The notes beneath the pieces are model-generated. The model was not told the DNA's origin, made no database searches, and saw nothing but the letters and a program-made list of their open reading frames with translations. Positions 17,290-26,000 of a DNA stretch of 64,000 bases are shown here, piece after piece (position 1 is the first letter of the stretch; each line of letters opens with the position of its first letter). A program made the position numbers and the translations under genes. The stretch comes from G963677085 sp963677085 (GTDB taxonomy: Bacteria > Planctomycetota > Planctomycetia > Pirellulales > Thermoguttaceae): the NCBI GenBank assembly GCA_963677085.2, contig CAXXFH010000003.1, forward strand, positions 310,001 through 374,000, in the 5' to 3' direction.

Positions 17290-18207
17290 GTGCCGAATGG
17301 CAACCAAAAACGCAATGGTTTCACATTGGTCGAACTTCTGGTGGTGATTGCCATCATTGGTGTTCTTATTGGCTTGTTGCTGCCTGCGGTGCAAAGTGCG
17401 AGGGAGGCCGCGCGACGCATGCAGTGCAGCAACCATCTGAAGCAATTGGGGCTGGCGATGCACGGCTACCACACGGCTCATAGCAGCCTGCCCTACGCCG
17501 CCAACGGTCGCTATTGGGGGTCCTGGGTGCGTGCGTTGTTGCCTTATATTGAAGAGCAGGCGTTTTATGACCAGTACGACGAAAGCGTCCAGTATAACCA
17601 GTCGCCGAACGTCGAGTTGATTGCCCGGCGTATTGCTGCCTATACCTGCCCTTCCGATTCACCTTCGATCACTTGGGCCAGAGGAGTGCCAAACCACAAC
17701 TACGTTGTGAACCTGGGAAACACCTCGGTGTGGCGGACTTCGCCGCTGAACGGGGTCGATTTCGAACGGGCGCCCTTTCATTGCGAGAACAGCGCCATCA
17801 AAAACATCCCCACGTACAGCTTCGCCGACATCCGCGACGGTACGACGAACACGCTAATGCTTGGCGAAATCCGCCAAGGACAAAATGCCAACGATCTGCG
17901 AGGGTTGACTTGGTTTGGCCCGGCCTGCGGCTTCACTACCCACAACGGTCCCAATTCGCCCGTGCCCGACTATCTCGACGGCGGATGGTGTCCCTCGGCG
18001 AGTCAAACCCTGTCGGACTGGCCCTGCCAGGCGGCCAGTTCGAGCAATCCCCAGAACTTTTCCGCGCGAAGCCAGCATCCGGGCGGGGTCCACGTTGTGC
18101 TCTGCGACGGTTCCGTGCATTTTGTTTCCGACAACATCGCCCTGGAAACGTGGCGAGCACTCAGCAGCATGGCTGGCGGAGAACTCATCCGGGATGCCGG
18201 GTTCTGA
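17290..18207 (+). CDS. DUF1559 pseudopilin-like protein
   Basis: 305 residues from a GTG at 17290, four bases after the lipoprotein stop and preceded by GGGAG, which makes it a better start than any upstream codon in the same frame. The leader VPNGNQKRN is followed by GFTLVELLVVIAIIGVLIGL and LPAVQSAREAARRMQCSNH. HPGGVHVVLCDG near the C-terminus is the H-X9-DG motif, and the protein ends LSSMAGGELIRDAGF. It completes the sigma-factor operon, and a fossil of a third copy lies 400 bases downstream. Confidence 0.9.
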   Translation: MPNGNQKRNGFTLVELLVVIAIIGVLIGLLLPAVQSAREAARRMQCSNHLKQLGLAMHGYHTAHSSLPYAANGRYWGSWVRALLPYIEEQAFYDQYDESVQYNQSPNVELIARRIAAYTCPSDSPSITWARGVPNHNYVVNLGNTSVWRTSPLNGVDFERAPFHCENSAIKNIPTYSFADIRDGTTNTLMLGEIRQGQNANDLRGLTWFGPACGFTTHNGPNSPVPDYLDGGWCPSASQTLSDWPCQAASSSNPQNFSARSQHPGGVHVVLCDGSVHFVSDNIALETWRALSSMAGGELIRDAGF

Positions 18208-18621
18208 CCGCGTCGAGCGGGAACCGTGACAACCATGCCTGTCCCCGCTAACGACCCCATCCTTCTTAACAGTGGGCATTCTTTCCCGGTTGTGGCAGCA
18301 CCGATTGGCTGCGCCCCGCGTCTGACGCTACCGCCGTCAAACTGGCAGACCCGTTTCTTGGTAGCATCGTCATTCCAAAAGACTGACTGATAACGCGCGT
18401 GCGAATCTATATGGAAACGAGCGATATCCGCCACGAAAAGAATCGAGGTCACCTCTTGTTTCTTGACACACTGCGGGAACGTGCGAGCATCACGGCCGTG
18501 GTAAAATCCATCCGAGTCGAATTCGACGGCGTCGTGTACCACGTTGCCGTTCACGATAACATATATTTCAAGTGTCAAGAGTTGCCCCAGCAGTGTGTGA
18601 TTCGTCAGTCAGTCGATTTCT

Positions 18622-18687
18622 CTTGACACCTGGCAGGCTCTGGGCACTCCGGCTGGAGGCGAGGTGATCAAAGACGCCGAATTCTGA
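18622..18687 (+). pseudogene. Fossil 3' end of a DUF1559 gene
   Basis: Translation gives SLDTWQALGTPAGGEVIKDA then EF and a stop. This is the characteristic C-terminus of DUF1559 proteins; compare LSSMAGGELIRDAGF ending the intact gene upstream. No prepilin N-terminus or other recognisable part remains in 18208-18621. Confidence 0.65.
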
Positions 18688-18771
18688 GCCGGCTCGGGTT
18701 GGATTAATAACGACATCCTCACGAGTAGTCCCTCGTCGGCCAATCCCAATGGTGCTCCACCCACTGTTTTG

Positions 18772-18868
18772 GATCGACCGAAAAACAACCTGCCGATTCA
18801 CCGGGCCGTGCTTCACAACGGCCCTCGCTTTTTGCCTTGACAAACGGCAAGTTTTTTTCGGACCGTCC
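18772..18868. mobile_element. 97-bp MITE-like palindromic element, copy A
   Basis: The outer arms CCGAAAAACAACCTGCCG (18778-18795) and CGGCAAGTTTTTTTCGG (18845-18861) are inverted. Inside, GGGCCGT (18803-18809) pairs with ACGGCCC (18818-18824). It is the same length and layout as copy B at 50327-50423, including the flank GATCGACCG and the core GCCGATTC. No coding capacity. No clear target duplication is left at this copy. Confidence 0.7.
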
Positions 18869-19226
18869 TCACCTTTGCCCGTCGAATATCACGCCGGGAG
18901 GCCAGCAATTGCTGCACGCCCGACGGTCGTCTCGGCGGAAGTTTTTTTCACCGCCAACGGCCATCTCTTGAATCACTGATGGGACGGCAACGACTCGAAC
19001 AACCCGGCCCAGCCAATTCTCTCACCAAACCCAAGGTCGCCATCGAGTTGAAGATGATAGCTGCCCGATACGTTCCTCAGCAAAGTCCGAAAACAGTAAA
19101 TCTACGGTAGCCAAAGGGTAAATCCACAGCGTGGAAGTCGCGTTCTTGCGGCTTGACTGTACGTGACCCGGAGCGTAAGAATTCCTCTAAGGTTGTCCAA
19201 GATGGGCCGCCCTGACGTGCTACGAT

Positions 19227-19268
19227 AGCCCCGCGGTACATGTTTCGAGACAGGCGGGGCTCTTTTTT
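19227..19268 (+). terminator. Intrinsic (rho-independent) terminator
   Basis: AGCCCCGC (19227-19234) pairs with GCGGGGCT (19254-19261) around a 19-base loop and is followed by CTTTTTT. No gene ends just upstream, so it may terminate a short transcript starting near 19185, possibly a small RNA. Confidence 0.6.
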
Positions 19269-19559
19269 ACGCTTCCGTTAGATGGCACGATCCCTCCCAC
19301 ATCCCTCTTCCGCCCCGGGTAACCGGCGATGCCGTCGAGCCTGTGGTCGCAAGAGCGGCATCGCACCTCGTCTCGTCGCCGGTAGCACATCAGCGATTCC
19401 CACCCGCCTGGAATCCTGCGGGTGGCCATCTTGCTACAGCGGAATCGTCCCGTTGTATTTCGGCCCGACGAAGTGTTGTCCTCAACACATACGGAGAAGA
19501 ATTTATCACAAGAAGTCTCGCGAACATTCCGCCATGACGGTCGGGCAGACCCACAGATT

Positions 19560-19640
19560 ACACCGGTGTTACCACACTCGGGCGAGAACCCGTCCCGGGC
19601 GATCGCTGGACGTTGTGAGACAATTATTGGTATTCGTAAA
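19560..19640 (+). repeat. Dispersed direct repeat, upstream copy
   Basis: Starts with the palindrome ACACCGGTGT and continues with CCACAC, GAACCCG and a TCCCGG/TCGCT block that recur in the same order in 20040-20120. The similarity is strong over about 55 bases, then fades. It lies upstream of the 55-residue membrane protein gene. Confidence 0.5.
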
Positions 19641-19853
19641 AGTAGTGAATTGGCCATGCAGCGGATTTTCCCGCAATTGGCGGGCTCCCATTGTCACCCT
19701 CGTGTCACTACTTATGCAATGCTCAATAACGGCGATTCGTCAACGGAAAACGGAAAGAAGTATCAGATATCGCGCAGATCAGCCGGAGTCGGCGTGCGCA
19801 GGACAAGAGACGTGCAAAGAACAAAGACACGCAACAATTCGAGGAACGGAACG

Positions 19854-20021
19854 ATGTCCATCTGGATGCTTGTGCTGTTCGCTATTGCGATGGTGAGTGC
19901 CGTTGTGGGACAGGTTGCCGAAACCGGCTACGTCTGGGCAGCGTGGCTGGCCTGTCTTGTCGCCTCGGGTGTGTTCACCGGCCGTCTACTGACGGTGGGT
20001 GTGCGAAAACCGGTTGTCTAG
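19854..20021 (+). CDS. Small double-spanning membrane protein, function unknown
   Basis: 55 residues from an ATG preceded by GAGGAACGGA. Two hydrophobic stretches, MLVLFAIAMVSAVVGQV and YVWAAWLACLVASGVF, are joined by a short ETG turn, and the end is basic (GRLLTVGVRKPVV). I do not recognise the family. It is flanked by two copies of a repeat and lies 230 bases upstream of the ABC exporter gene in the same direction. Confidence 0.5.
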   Translation: MSIWMLVLFAIAMVSAVVGQVAETGYVWAAWLACLVASGVFTGRLLTVGVRKPVV

Positions 20022-20039
20022 CGGATTTCGCCGCCAACC

Positions 20040-20120
20040 ACACCGGTGTTGCCACACCCTTACCAAGAACCCGCTCCCGGTGGTCGCTAATCTTTGTAGA
20101 ACACTTAACGATCTTCGGTG
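20040..20120 (+). repeat. Dispersed direct repeat, downstream copy
   Basis: Begins ACACCGGTGT like the copy at 19560, with the shared blocks CCACAC, AGAACCCG, CTCCCGG and TCGCT. It sits in the leader of the ABC exporter gene and could be a shared regulatory site rather than a mobile repeat. Confidence 0.5.
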
Positions 20121-20129
20121 TTATTGAGC

Positions 20130-20216
20130 TTTGCATATTGAATGAACGGAGGGCGACCATCGGGAGCCTGGTTCCAAGGCGTTTGGCCATGGCCAAACGT
20201 TTAATGAATATGCAAA
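20130..20216. repeat. Structured palindromic element, copy A
   Basis: The outer arms TTTGCATATT (20130-20139) and AATATGCAAA (20207-20216) are perfect inverted repeats. Inside lies the perfect 20-base palindrome CGTTTGGCCATGGCCAAACG (20180-20199). The segment 20141-20200 is closely similar to 37215-37273. It ends about 30 bases before the ABC gene start. Confidence 0.65.
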
Positions 20217-20248
20217 CATCAATAGTAGCCCAGTGAAGAGAAAGACGC

Positions 20249-23077
20249 ATGGACAGTTTCTTTCGCAGGATGAATGGCGGTCATCCCCGGTCACCGAACG
20301 GCGCACTGCTTTCGTTCCGTACGAGCATCGACTGCGACGGACGTTGGTGTTCTCAGCGATTGATTGTCGAAGACGGACACCTTGGACTCTGTAACCCTGC
20401 ACCGGAAAACGGTGATCCGGATCACGAAGAACGGCGGTGGCGCCGCGAAGAGATCGAGGCGTTTCGCGTGGAACACGAAATCGGCTCGGCGTTTCTTCAG
20501 GCGAAAGTCGACGGACGATGGCAGGACGTGCTTCGCTGCCCTAGTGGCAGCAGCGACAAACTCCGCCGATTCGTGGCACGTCTCGACCAATGGCTCGAAT
20601 CGGGACACGGTTCGGACGGACAAGTGCAGGCGATGCTGTCTGGTAAAGACGCCTCGGCGAGCCTGGATGCCGCCGACCCCGGAAGGGACGCGAACCGGTC
20701 TGCCCGACCAAGGCGTTTGTCCCAGTGGTTCCAAGCCGCTGTGCCGTGGGAGACTTCCGCGCCCTCGGGATGGCAGACCGTCCGGCATGTTTTGGCGATC
20801 ATACATCCCTTTCGGGGAAAGGCCGTCTTGGTGTTGGTGCTTTCGCTGGTCGCTGTGGGCATCGAACTGGCGCCGCCGATGTTGCAGAAGGCACTGGTCG
20901 ATCAGGTGCTTGACGTCGAGCATATCGAGGGCCGCCGGCAAGAATTGCTTTCGCTGCTGTTGGCGATCGTCGTGGGATTGCTTCTGTTTCGAATGGCTTC
21001 GACGGTCGTGGCCGTCTGGAAGGGCTATCTGGGCAGCGTTATCGGCACCTCATTGACGGCCGCCTTACGTAACCGCCTGGTCGAGAAGCTGCATCGGCTG
21101 CCGCTGGCGTTCCACGATCGTCACCAGGTGGGCACGCTGATGAGTCGCGTCGCCTACGACACCGAAACCATGCACACGCTGTTGCACCATATTACGAGCG
21201 GCTTTCTGCTGCAGGTGCTTCAGTTGGTCGGCATTGGCGTGATGCTCTTCTATCTCAACCCCAAGCTGGCTGCCATCACGATGCTGCCGATGCCGGTGAT
21301 CTTGTTCGGTAGTTGGTACTTCACACGATACCTTTATCCCCGGCACCACCGTTATTGGGAGGCCGTAGGCAAGCAAGCTGCCGCGTTGACGGGAATGCTC
21401 TCGGGCATTCGGGTGGTCAAGTCGTTCGCGCAGGAAAACCGCGAGTGGCAGCGATTTTGCCGTTCGAGCCATCGCTTGCGCGACTGCCGCCAAACGGTCG
21501 ACATCACCACGGTGGGCTTCACATCCATGATGGGCTTTTTGTTCGGCTTGGGGGGGTTGGCCGTATGGTACGTCGGCGGGCGTGACATCCTGGCCGACCG
21601 AATGACGCTCGGTTCTCTGATGGCGTTTCTAGCCTATCTGGCCATGTTCTATGCACCACTGACGTCACTGGCCGAGGCGGTTACCTGGTTTAGTAGCTTT
21701 CTGGCAGCGAGTCACCGAATCTTCGGCCTGCTCGAATCGACCGAAGAAGAGGAACAACGTCCCGAAAGTCTCCAGAAACTCCGGCCCGTTCCTGGTGCAA
21801 TCACGTTCGACAACGTCACGTTCGGCTACCATTCCGACCAAACGGTGCTCGATCGAGTAACGTGTCGTATTCACCCTGGAGAAACCGTGGGCATTGCGGG
21901 ACGCAGTGGTTCAGGCAAGTCGACGCTGGTGAGCCTGATCGGTCGACTCTACGAACTTCGCTCCGGACGAATCACCATCGACGGAGTCGACGTCCGTGAG
22001 TTGAACAGCCGCGAACTGCGACGCAATATCGGCATGGTACTTCAGGATCCGTTCCTGTTTCCCGGTTCCGTGGCGGAGAACATCGCCTACGGGCATCCGG
22101 ACGCCACGCCGGAAGAGATCATCACGGCCGCCCGAAACGCCGATTCGCACGATTTCATTATGCGGCTGCCTTACGGCTACGATACGCAGCTTGGCGAAGG
22201 CGGCTCCGGGCTGTCGGGTGGCGAACGGCAGCGCATCTCGATTGCCAGGGCCCTGATCTTCGATCCGCCGATCCTCATCTTCGACGAGGCCACGGCCAGC
22301 ATCGATGCTCTGGCCGAGGAGTCGATTCTTCGCGCGGTTCGTCGCGTTGCCCATGGTCGAACCATGATCGTTATCGCCCATCGTCTTTCCACCATTCGCG
22401 ACGCCGATCGTTTGTTGGTGTTCGATCGCGGACGACTGGTCGAGCAAGGAACGCACGATACGCTTGTCCACACCGGCGGATTGTACAGTACGCTCGTCAA
22501 AATCCAGATGAATTCCGCACGCCCGAGGCGGGCGAAGGATAGTGACGGAACCCTCTGCGAGCGAAATGGTCATGGCAAACCACATTGGCTCAACCCTTCT
22601 TCCACGCAGGTCGACCTGCTATCGGCCGGACGGCTGCGCGTAAGCAGTACCGGGGGAGATTTCGACAACGTGTATGCCTTGCGAACATTCCCGGCAAGAA
22701 GCCAGGACGAGTTTCTGAGTCTGCGTCATCGCGACGAGACCGGTTGCGAGCGCGAAATCGGCATGATCCGCACGCTGGCCGACTGGCCAACCGACGTCCG
22801 TCCCCACCTGCTAGCTTCTCTCGGCCGGCGCTATCTTCTGCATCACGTGCTCCGCATCCACAAGGTCCATTCGCTGGGCGATCGACTGTGCCTTGTGGTG
22901 GACACCAACAGGGGAAGGACACAATCGAAGGTGGAACAACCCGACGAAAACGTTCAACCTTACGGGCAACGTGGAATCATGCTCACGGCCACCGACGGCA
23001 GTCTATACGTAATTGCCGACCTTGAGCAATTGCCGGCACGGCAGCAACGTTTTTTCGCAACCTTCGTAGGAGAATGA
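20249..23077 (+). CDS. ABC exporter (fused permease/ATPase) with C-terminal DUF1854 region, NdvA-like
   Basis: 942 residues. An N-terminal soluble segment (1-160) is followed by six transmembrane helices (about 185-470) and an ATPase domain. Visible motifs are Walker A GRSGSGKST (551-559), signature LSGGE (655-659), Walker B ILIFDEA and the H-loop histidine in IAHRLST. Residues about 790-942 form an extra domain (RVSSTGGDFDNVYALRTFPA, then DVRPHLLASLGRRYLLHHVL) that fits DUF1854. It probably exports the product of the adjacent glucan synthase, as NdvA exports cyclic beta-1,2-glucan in rhizobia. The neighbour's start codon follows its stop by three bases. NdvA itself lacks both end domains, so the fusion is notable. 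Confidence 0.85.
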   Translation: MDSFFRRMNGGHPRSPNGALLSFRTSIDCDGRWCSQRLIVEDGHLGLCNPAPENGDPDHEERRWRREEIEAFRVEHEIGSAFLQAKVDGRWQDVLRCPSGSSDKLRRFVARLDQWLESGHGSDGQVQAMLSGKDASASLDAADPGRDANRSARPRRLSQWFQAAVPWETSAPSGWQTVRHVLAIIHPFRGKAVLVLVLSLVAVGIELAPPMLQKALVDQVLDVEHIEGRRQELLSLLLAIVVGLLLFRMASTVVAVWKGYLGSVIGTSLTAALRNRLVEKLHRLPLAFHDRHQVGTLMSRVAYDTETMHTLLHHITSGFLLQVLQLVGIGVMLFYLNPKLAAITMLPMPVILFGSWYFTRYLYPRHHRYWEAVGKQAAALTGMLSGIRVVKSFAQENREWQRFCRSSHRLRDCRQTVDITTVGFTSMMGFLFGLGGLAVWYVGGRDILADRMTLGSLMAFLAYLAMFYAPLTSLAEAVTWFSSFLAASHRIFGLLESTEEEEQRPESLQKLRPVPGAITFDNVTFGYHSDQTVLDRVTCRIHPGETVGIAGRSGSGKSTLVSLIGRLYELRSGRITIDGVDVRELNSRELRRNIGMVLQDPFLFPGSVAENIAYGHPDATPEEIITAARNADSHDFIMRLPYGYDTQLGEGGSGLSGGERQRISIARALIFDPPILIFDEATASIDALAEESILRAVRRVAHGRTMIVIAHRLSTIRDADRLLVFDRGRLVEQGTHDTLVHTGGLYSTLVKIQMNSARPRRAKDSDGTLCERNGHGKPHWLNPSSTQVDLLSAGRLRVSSTGGDFDNVYALRTFPARSQDEFLSLRHRDETGCEREIGMIRTLADWPTDVRPHLLASLGRRYLLHHVLRIHKVHSLGDRLCLVVDTNRGRTQSKVEQPDENVQPYGQRGIMLTATDGSLYVIADLEQLPARQQRFFATFVGE

Positions 23078-23080
23078 AGG

Positions 23081-26000
23081 ATGGAGACAGTGAGCGACAC
23101 ACCCGGGTGGACGCAACGGTTGAGGTTGCGGTTTCGTGGCGCCGCGATTCCTGGCATTGTGAGATGGTCGAACGAGGACTTTTTGCAGTGGCTTCGCCCC
23201 GAGGAAGAACCCGTCGAGGCGGAACTGTTTGGTGCCGAACAGCTTCGCCAACACGCCGTCGCGCTGGCCGACTCGCATCAACTGGCCCAAAAGTCGCGCG
23301 GCGATAACAAGCTGCTGAACCGCTTGGCCGACAACGCAAAAACGCTCGAAAAGGCGCGGCGTGTGTTGGCTTGTGCGGCGGCGGCCGGACAGGACATTCC
23401 CGCGGGATGCGAATGGCTGTTGGACAACTTCTATCTCATTCAGCAACAAATCCGCATGGCTCGGCAGCACTTGCCGAAGAAGTACAGCGCCGAGTTGCCG
23501 CATCTGTCGCCTGGGAGTCTTCACAAAGACGGGTTGCCGCGAGTGTACGATGTGGCGCTCGAATTGATCCGCCACGTTGCCGGCCAGATCGACCAGACCG
23601 ACCTGGAGACGTTCGTCACGGCCTATCAAAGTGTGGCCGACTTGTCGCTGGGCGAGCTTTGGGCGATTCCCATTATGTTGCGTCTTGCGCTGATCGAAAA
23701 CATCCGCCGCACGGCCGTTCGCCTTGCGTGGCGACAGCAAGAGGGCCAGTTGGCCAAGCAGTGGGCCGAACGGATCGCGGAATCTTCGCACGATTCGCTT
23801 TCGAGTTTCATCCGGACGTTGGGCCAATTGCTTTCAAACGGTTTGCCCAGCAACATCCCGTTTGCCGCTCGATTTGCCGAGCGACTCGAAGGACAACTGC
23901 CGCACGACAACGTCGCGCTGAAGCTCCTCCAGCAGCGATTGGAGGAACAAGGGCTGTCGTTGGACAGCCTTGTTGACACCGACAGCCAGAGCGAGGCTGC
24001 CGATCAGATTTCCATTGCCAATAGCGTGGTCAGCCTTCGTTCGCTCGACGCGCTCGACTGGAAGGGGTTTGTCGAAAACCAGAGCGCCGTCGACAAGGAA
24101 CTGGTACGGGATCCGGCTGGCGTTTATTCCCAGATGGACTTTGCAACCCGCGACCACTACCGCCATGTCGTGGAACGGTTGGCACGTCGCTCGGGGTTGA
24201 GCGAGCGGCGGATCGCCGTGGCGGCGGTCGAGCTTGCCCGCCACGCGGCCGAGTCGTCGGCCACATCGCCCGCCGAATCCTCGCCCCGAAGAGCCACGGC
24301 AACGCGCCGCGAACTGCGCGAACGGCACGTCGGTTACTACTTAGTAGGGCCGGGCTGCCGCGCGCTAGAACGAAACATCGGCTATCGGCGAAGCTGGCGC
24401 GAACGGCTGACCGCCTGGACCGAACATACGCCCGTCTATCTGGGAGCCATCGCAGTCGTCTGGTTGCCTGCTCTGGCGACTGCCGTTGGTGCAGCGTGGT
24501 CCGTCGGGCTGACGACGGCGGCCATCCCCTGGGCGACCGGCGCCGAGGCCGTGGTAATCGCCGCCGGGTTGATGGCGTTGTTTGCCGCCGCGTCGAGCCA
24601 GTTCGCTGTTACGATCGTCAACTGGCTCGCCACGCTGTTGGTGCCGCCGAGGCCCGTCTTGCGGCTCGATTTTTCGCAGGGCATTCCTCGGGAGTGCAGC
24701 ACGCTGGTCGCCGTTCCCACGATGCTCACGAGTCGGGCGGGTATCCTCTCGATGGTCGAACAACTCGAAGTGCGTTACCTGGCCAATCGCGACGAACGGC
24801 TGTTCTTCGCGCTGTTGACCGACTTTCCCGACGCGGACTGCCAAACCCTGCCGACCGACGCCGAATTGCTTTGCTTGGCCGTCCAACAAATCGAACGCCT
24901 GAACGCCAAGTATCGGCAGGATCGGCCGGCGACGTTCTTTCTCTTCCATCGCGAGCGGTTGTGGAACGAACGCGAGGGCGTGTGGATGGGGTGGGAACGG
25001 AAACGCGGCAAGCTGTCCGATCTTAACTCGCTTCTGCGCGTCGGCGATCGGACGCCTTTCGCTACGATCGTCGGCGATCCGGCCGCCCTGTCGGAGATTC
25101 GCTACGTCATCACGCTCGATAACGATACGGGTTTGCCGGCCGACGCGGCCCGAAAACTGGTCGGCTGTATGGCGCATCCGCTCAATCGTCCAGAAATCGA
25201 CGCGAAGACGGGCATGGTCGTGCGCGGCTACGGGATTCTCCAACCTCGGGTGACGACCACCATCCCGGCCGCCAACGCCAGCCTGTTCAGCCGCCTTTTC
25301 GCCGGCGATGCCGGTATCGACCCGTATACGCGGCTGTCGAGCAACGTTTATCAAGACCTCTTCGGCGAAGGCACCTTCATGGGCAAGGGGATCTACGATG
25401 TCTACGCCTTCGAGGCCTCCTTGGCCGAGCGGTTTCCCGAGAATCGCGTGCTCAGTCACGACCTGATCGAAGGTTGCTTTGCCCGTAGCGGGTTGGTGGG
25501 CGACGTGGATCTGTTCGAGGGGTTTCCCATGCGGTTGGTGGCCGACATGAGCCGGCGGCACCGCTGGACACGCGGCGACTGGCAGATTGCCGCGTGGCTT
25601 CGACGACGTATTCCAACCCGGCAGGGCGACGATTCGAACCCGCTCGGTCTGTTGAGTCGTTGGAAGATCTTCGACAACCTGCGGCGCAGCCTTCACCCGC
25701 TTGCGCTGTTGGCATTTGTCGTGTTGGGTTGGCTACTGGCGCCGGGGGCGGCGGCGTTTTTCACGATCGCCGGTTTGGCGCTGGTGTTTACTCCCGGTTT
25801 GATCGCCAGTTTGCCCGGCCTGAGACGCCGCAGCAACGAGCAACCATGGCGATTGCACCTTCGCCGGTGGTGGGCGACAACCGCTGGGCGATTGGCTCGC
25901 GAAACCATCGAATTGGCCGTGTTGCCTTACACGGTCCACTGCAATCTCGACGCGATCGTCCGCGCGTTGAATCGTTTATGTGGCACGCGACGAAAACTGT

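Larger units (their letters stand above)
18208..19226. other. Gene-poor region with remnants and repeats
   Basis: No complete gene was recognised. It holds the DUF1559 fossil (18622-18687) and the 97-bp palindromic element (18772-18868). A possible promoter, TTGACT (19153-19158) with TAAGAA (19176-19181) at 17-base spacing, lies upstream of the terminator at 19227. Other open frames here lack family signatures and ribosome binding sites. Confidence 0.5.

Noticed and set aside
19282..19896. 204-codon frame in the gene-poor region
   Set aside because: Low-complexity, arginine/serine-rich translation with no family signature, crossing a repeat copy; the small protein at 19854 is the better call.
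24365..25696. 443-codon minus-strand frame inside the glucan synthase
   Set aside because: It is opposite the conserved GT84 region, which explains the absence of stops; no start signal or recognisable domain.
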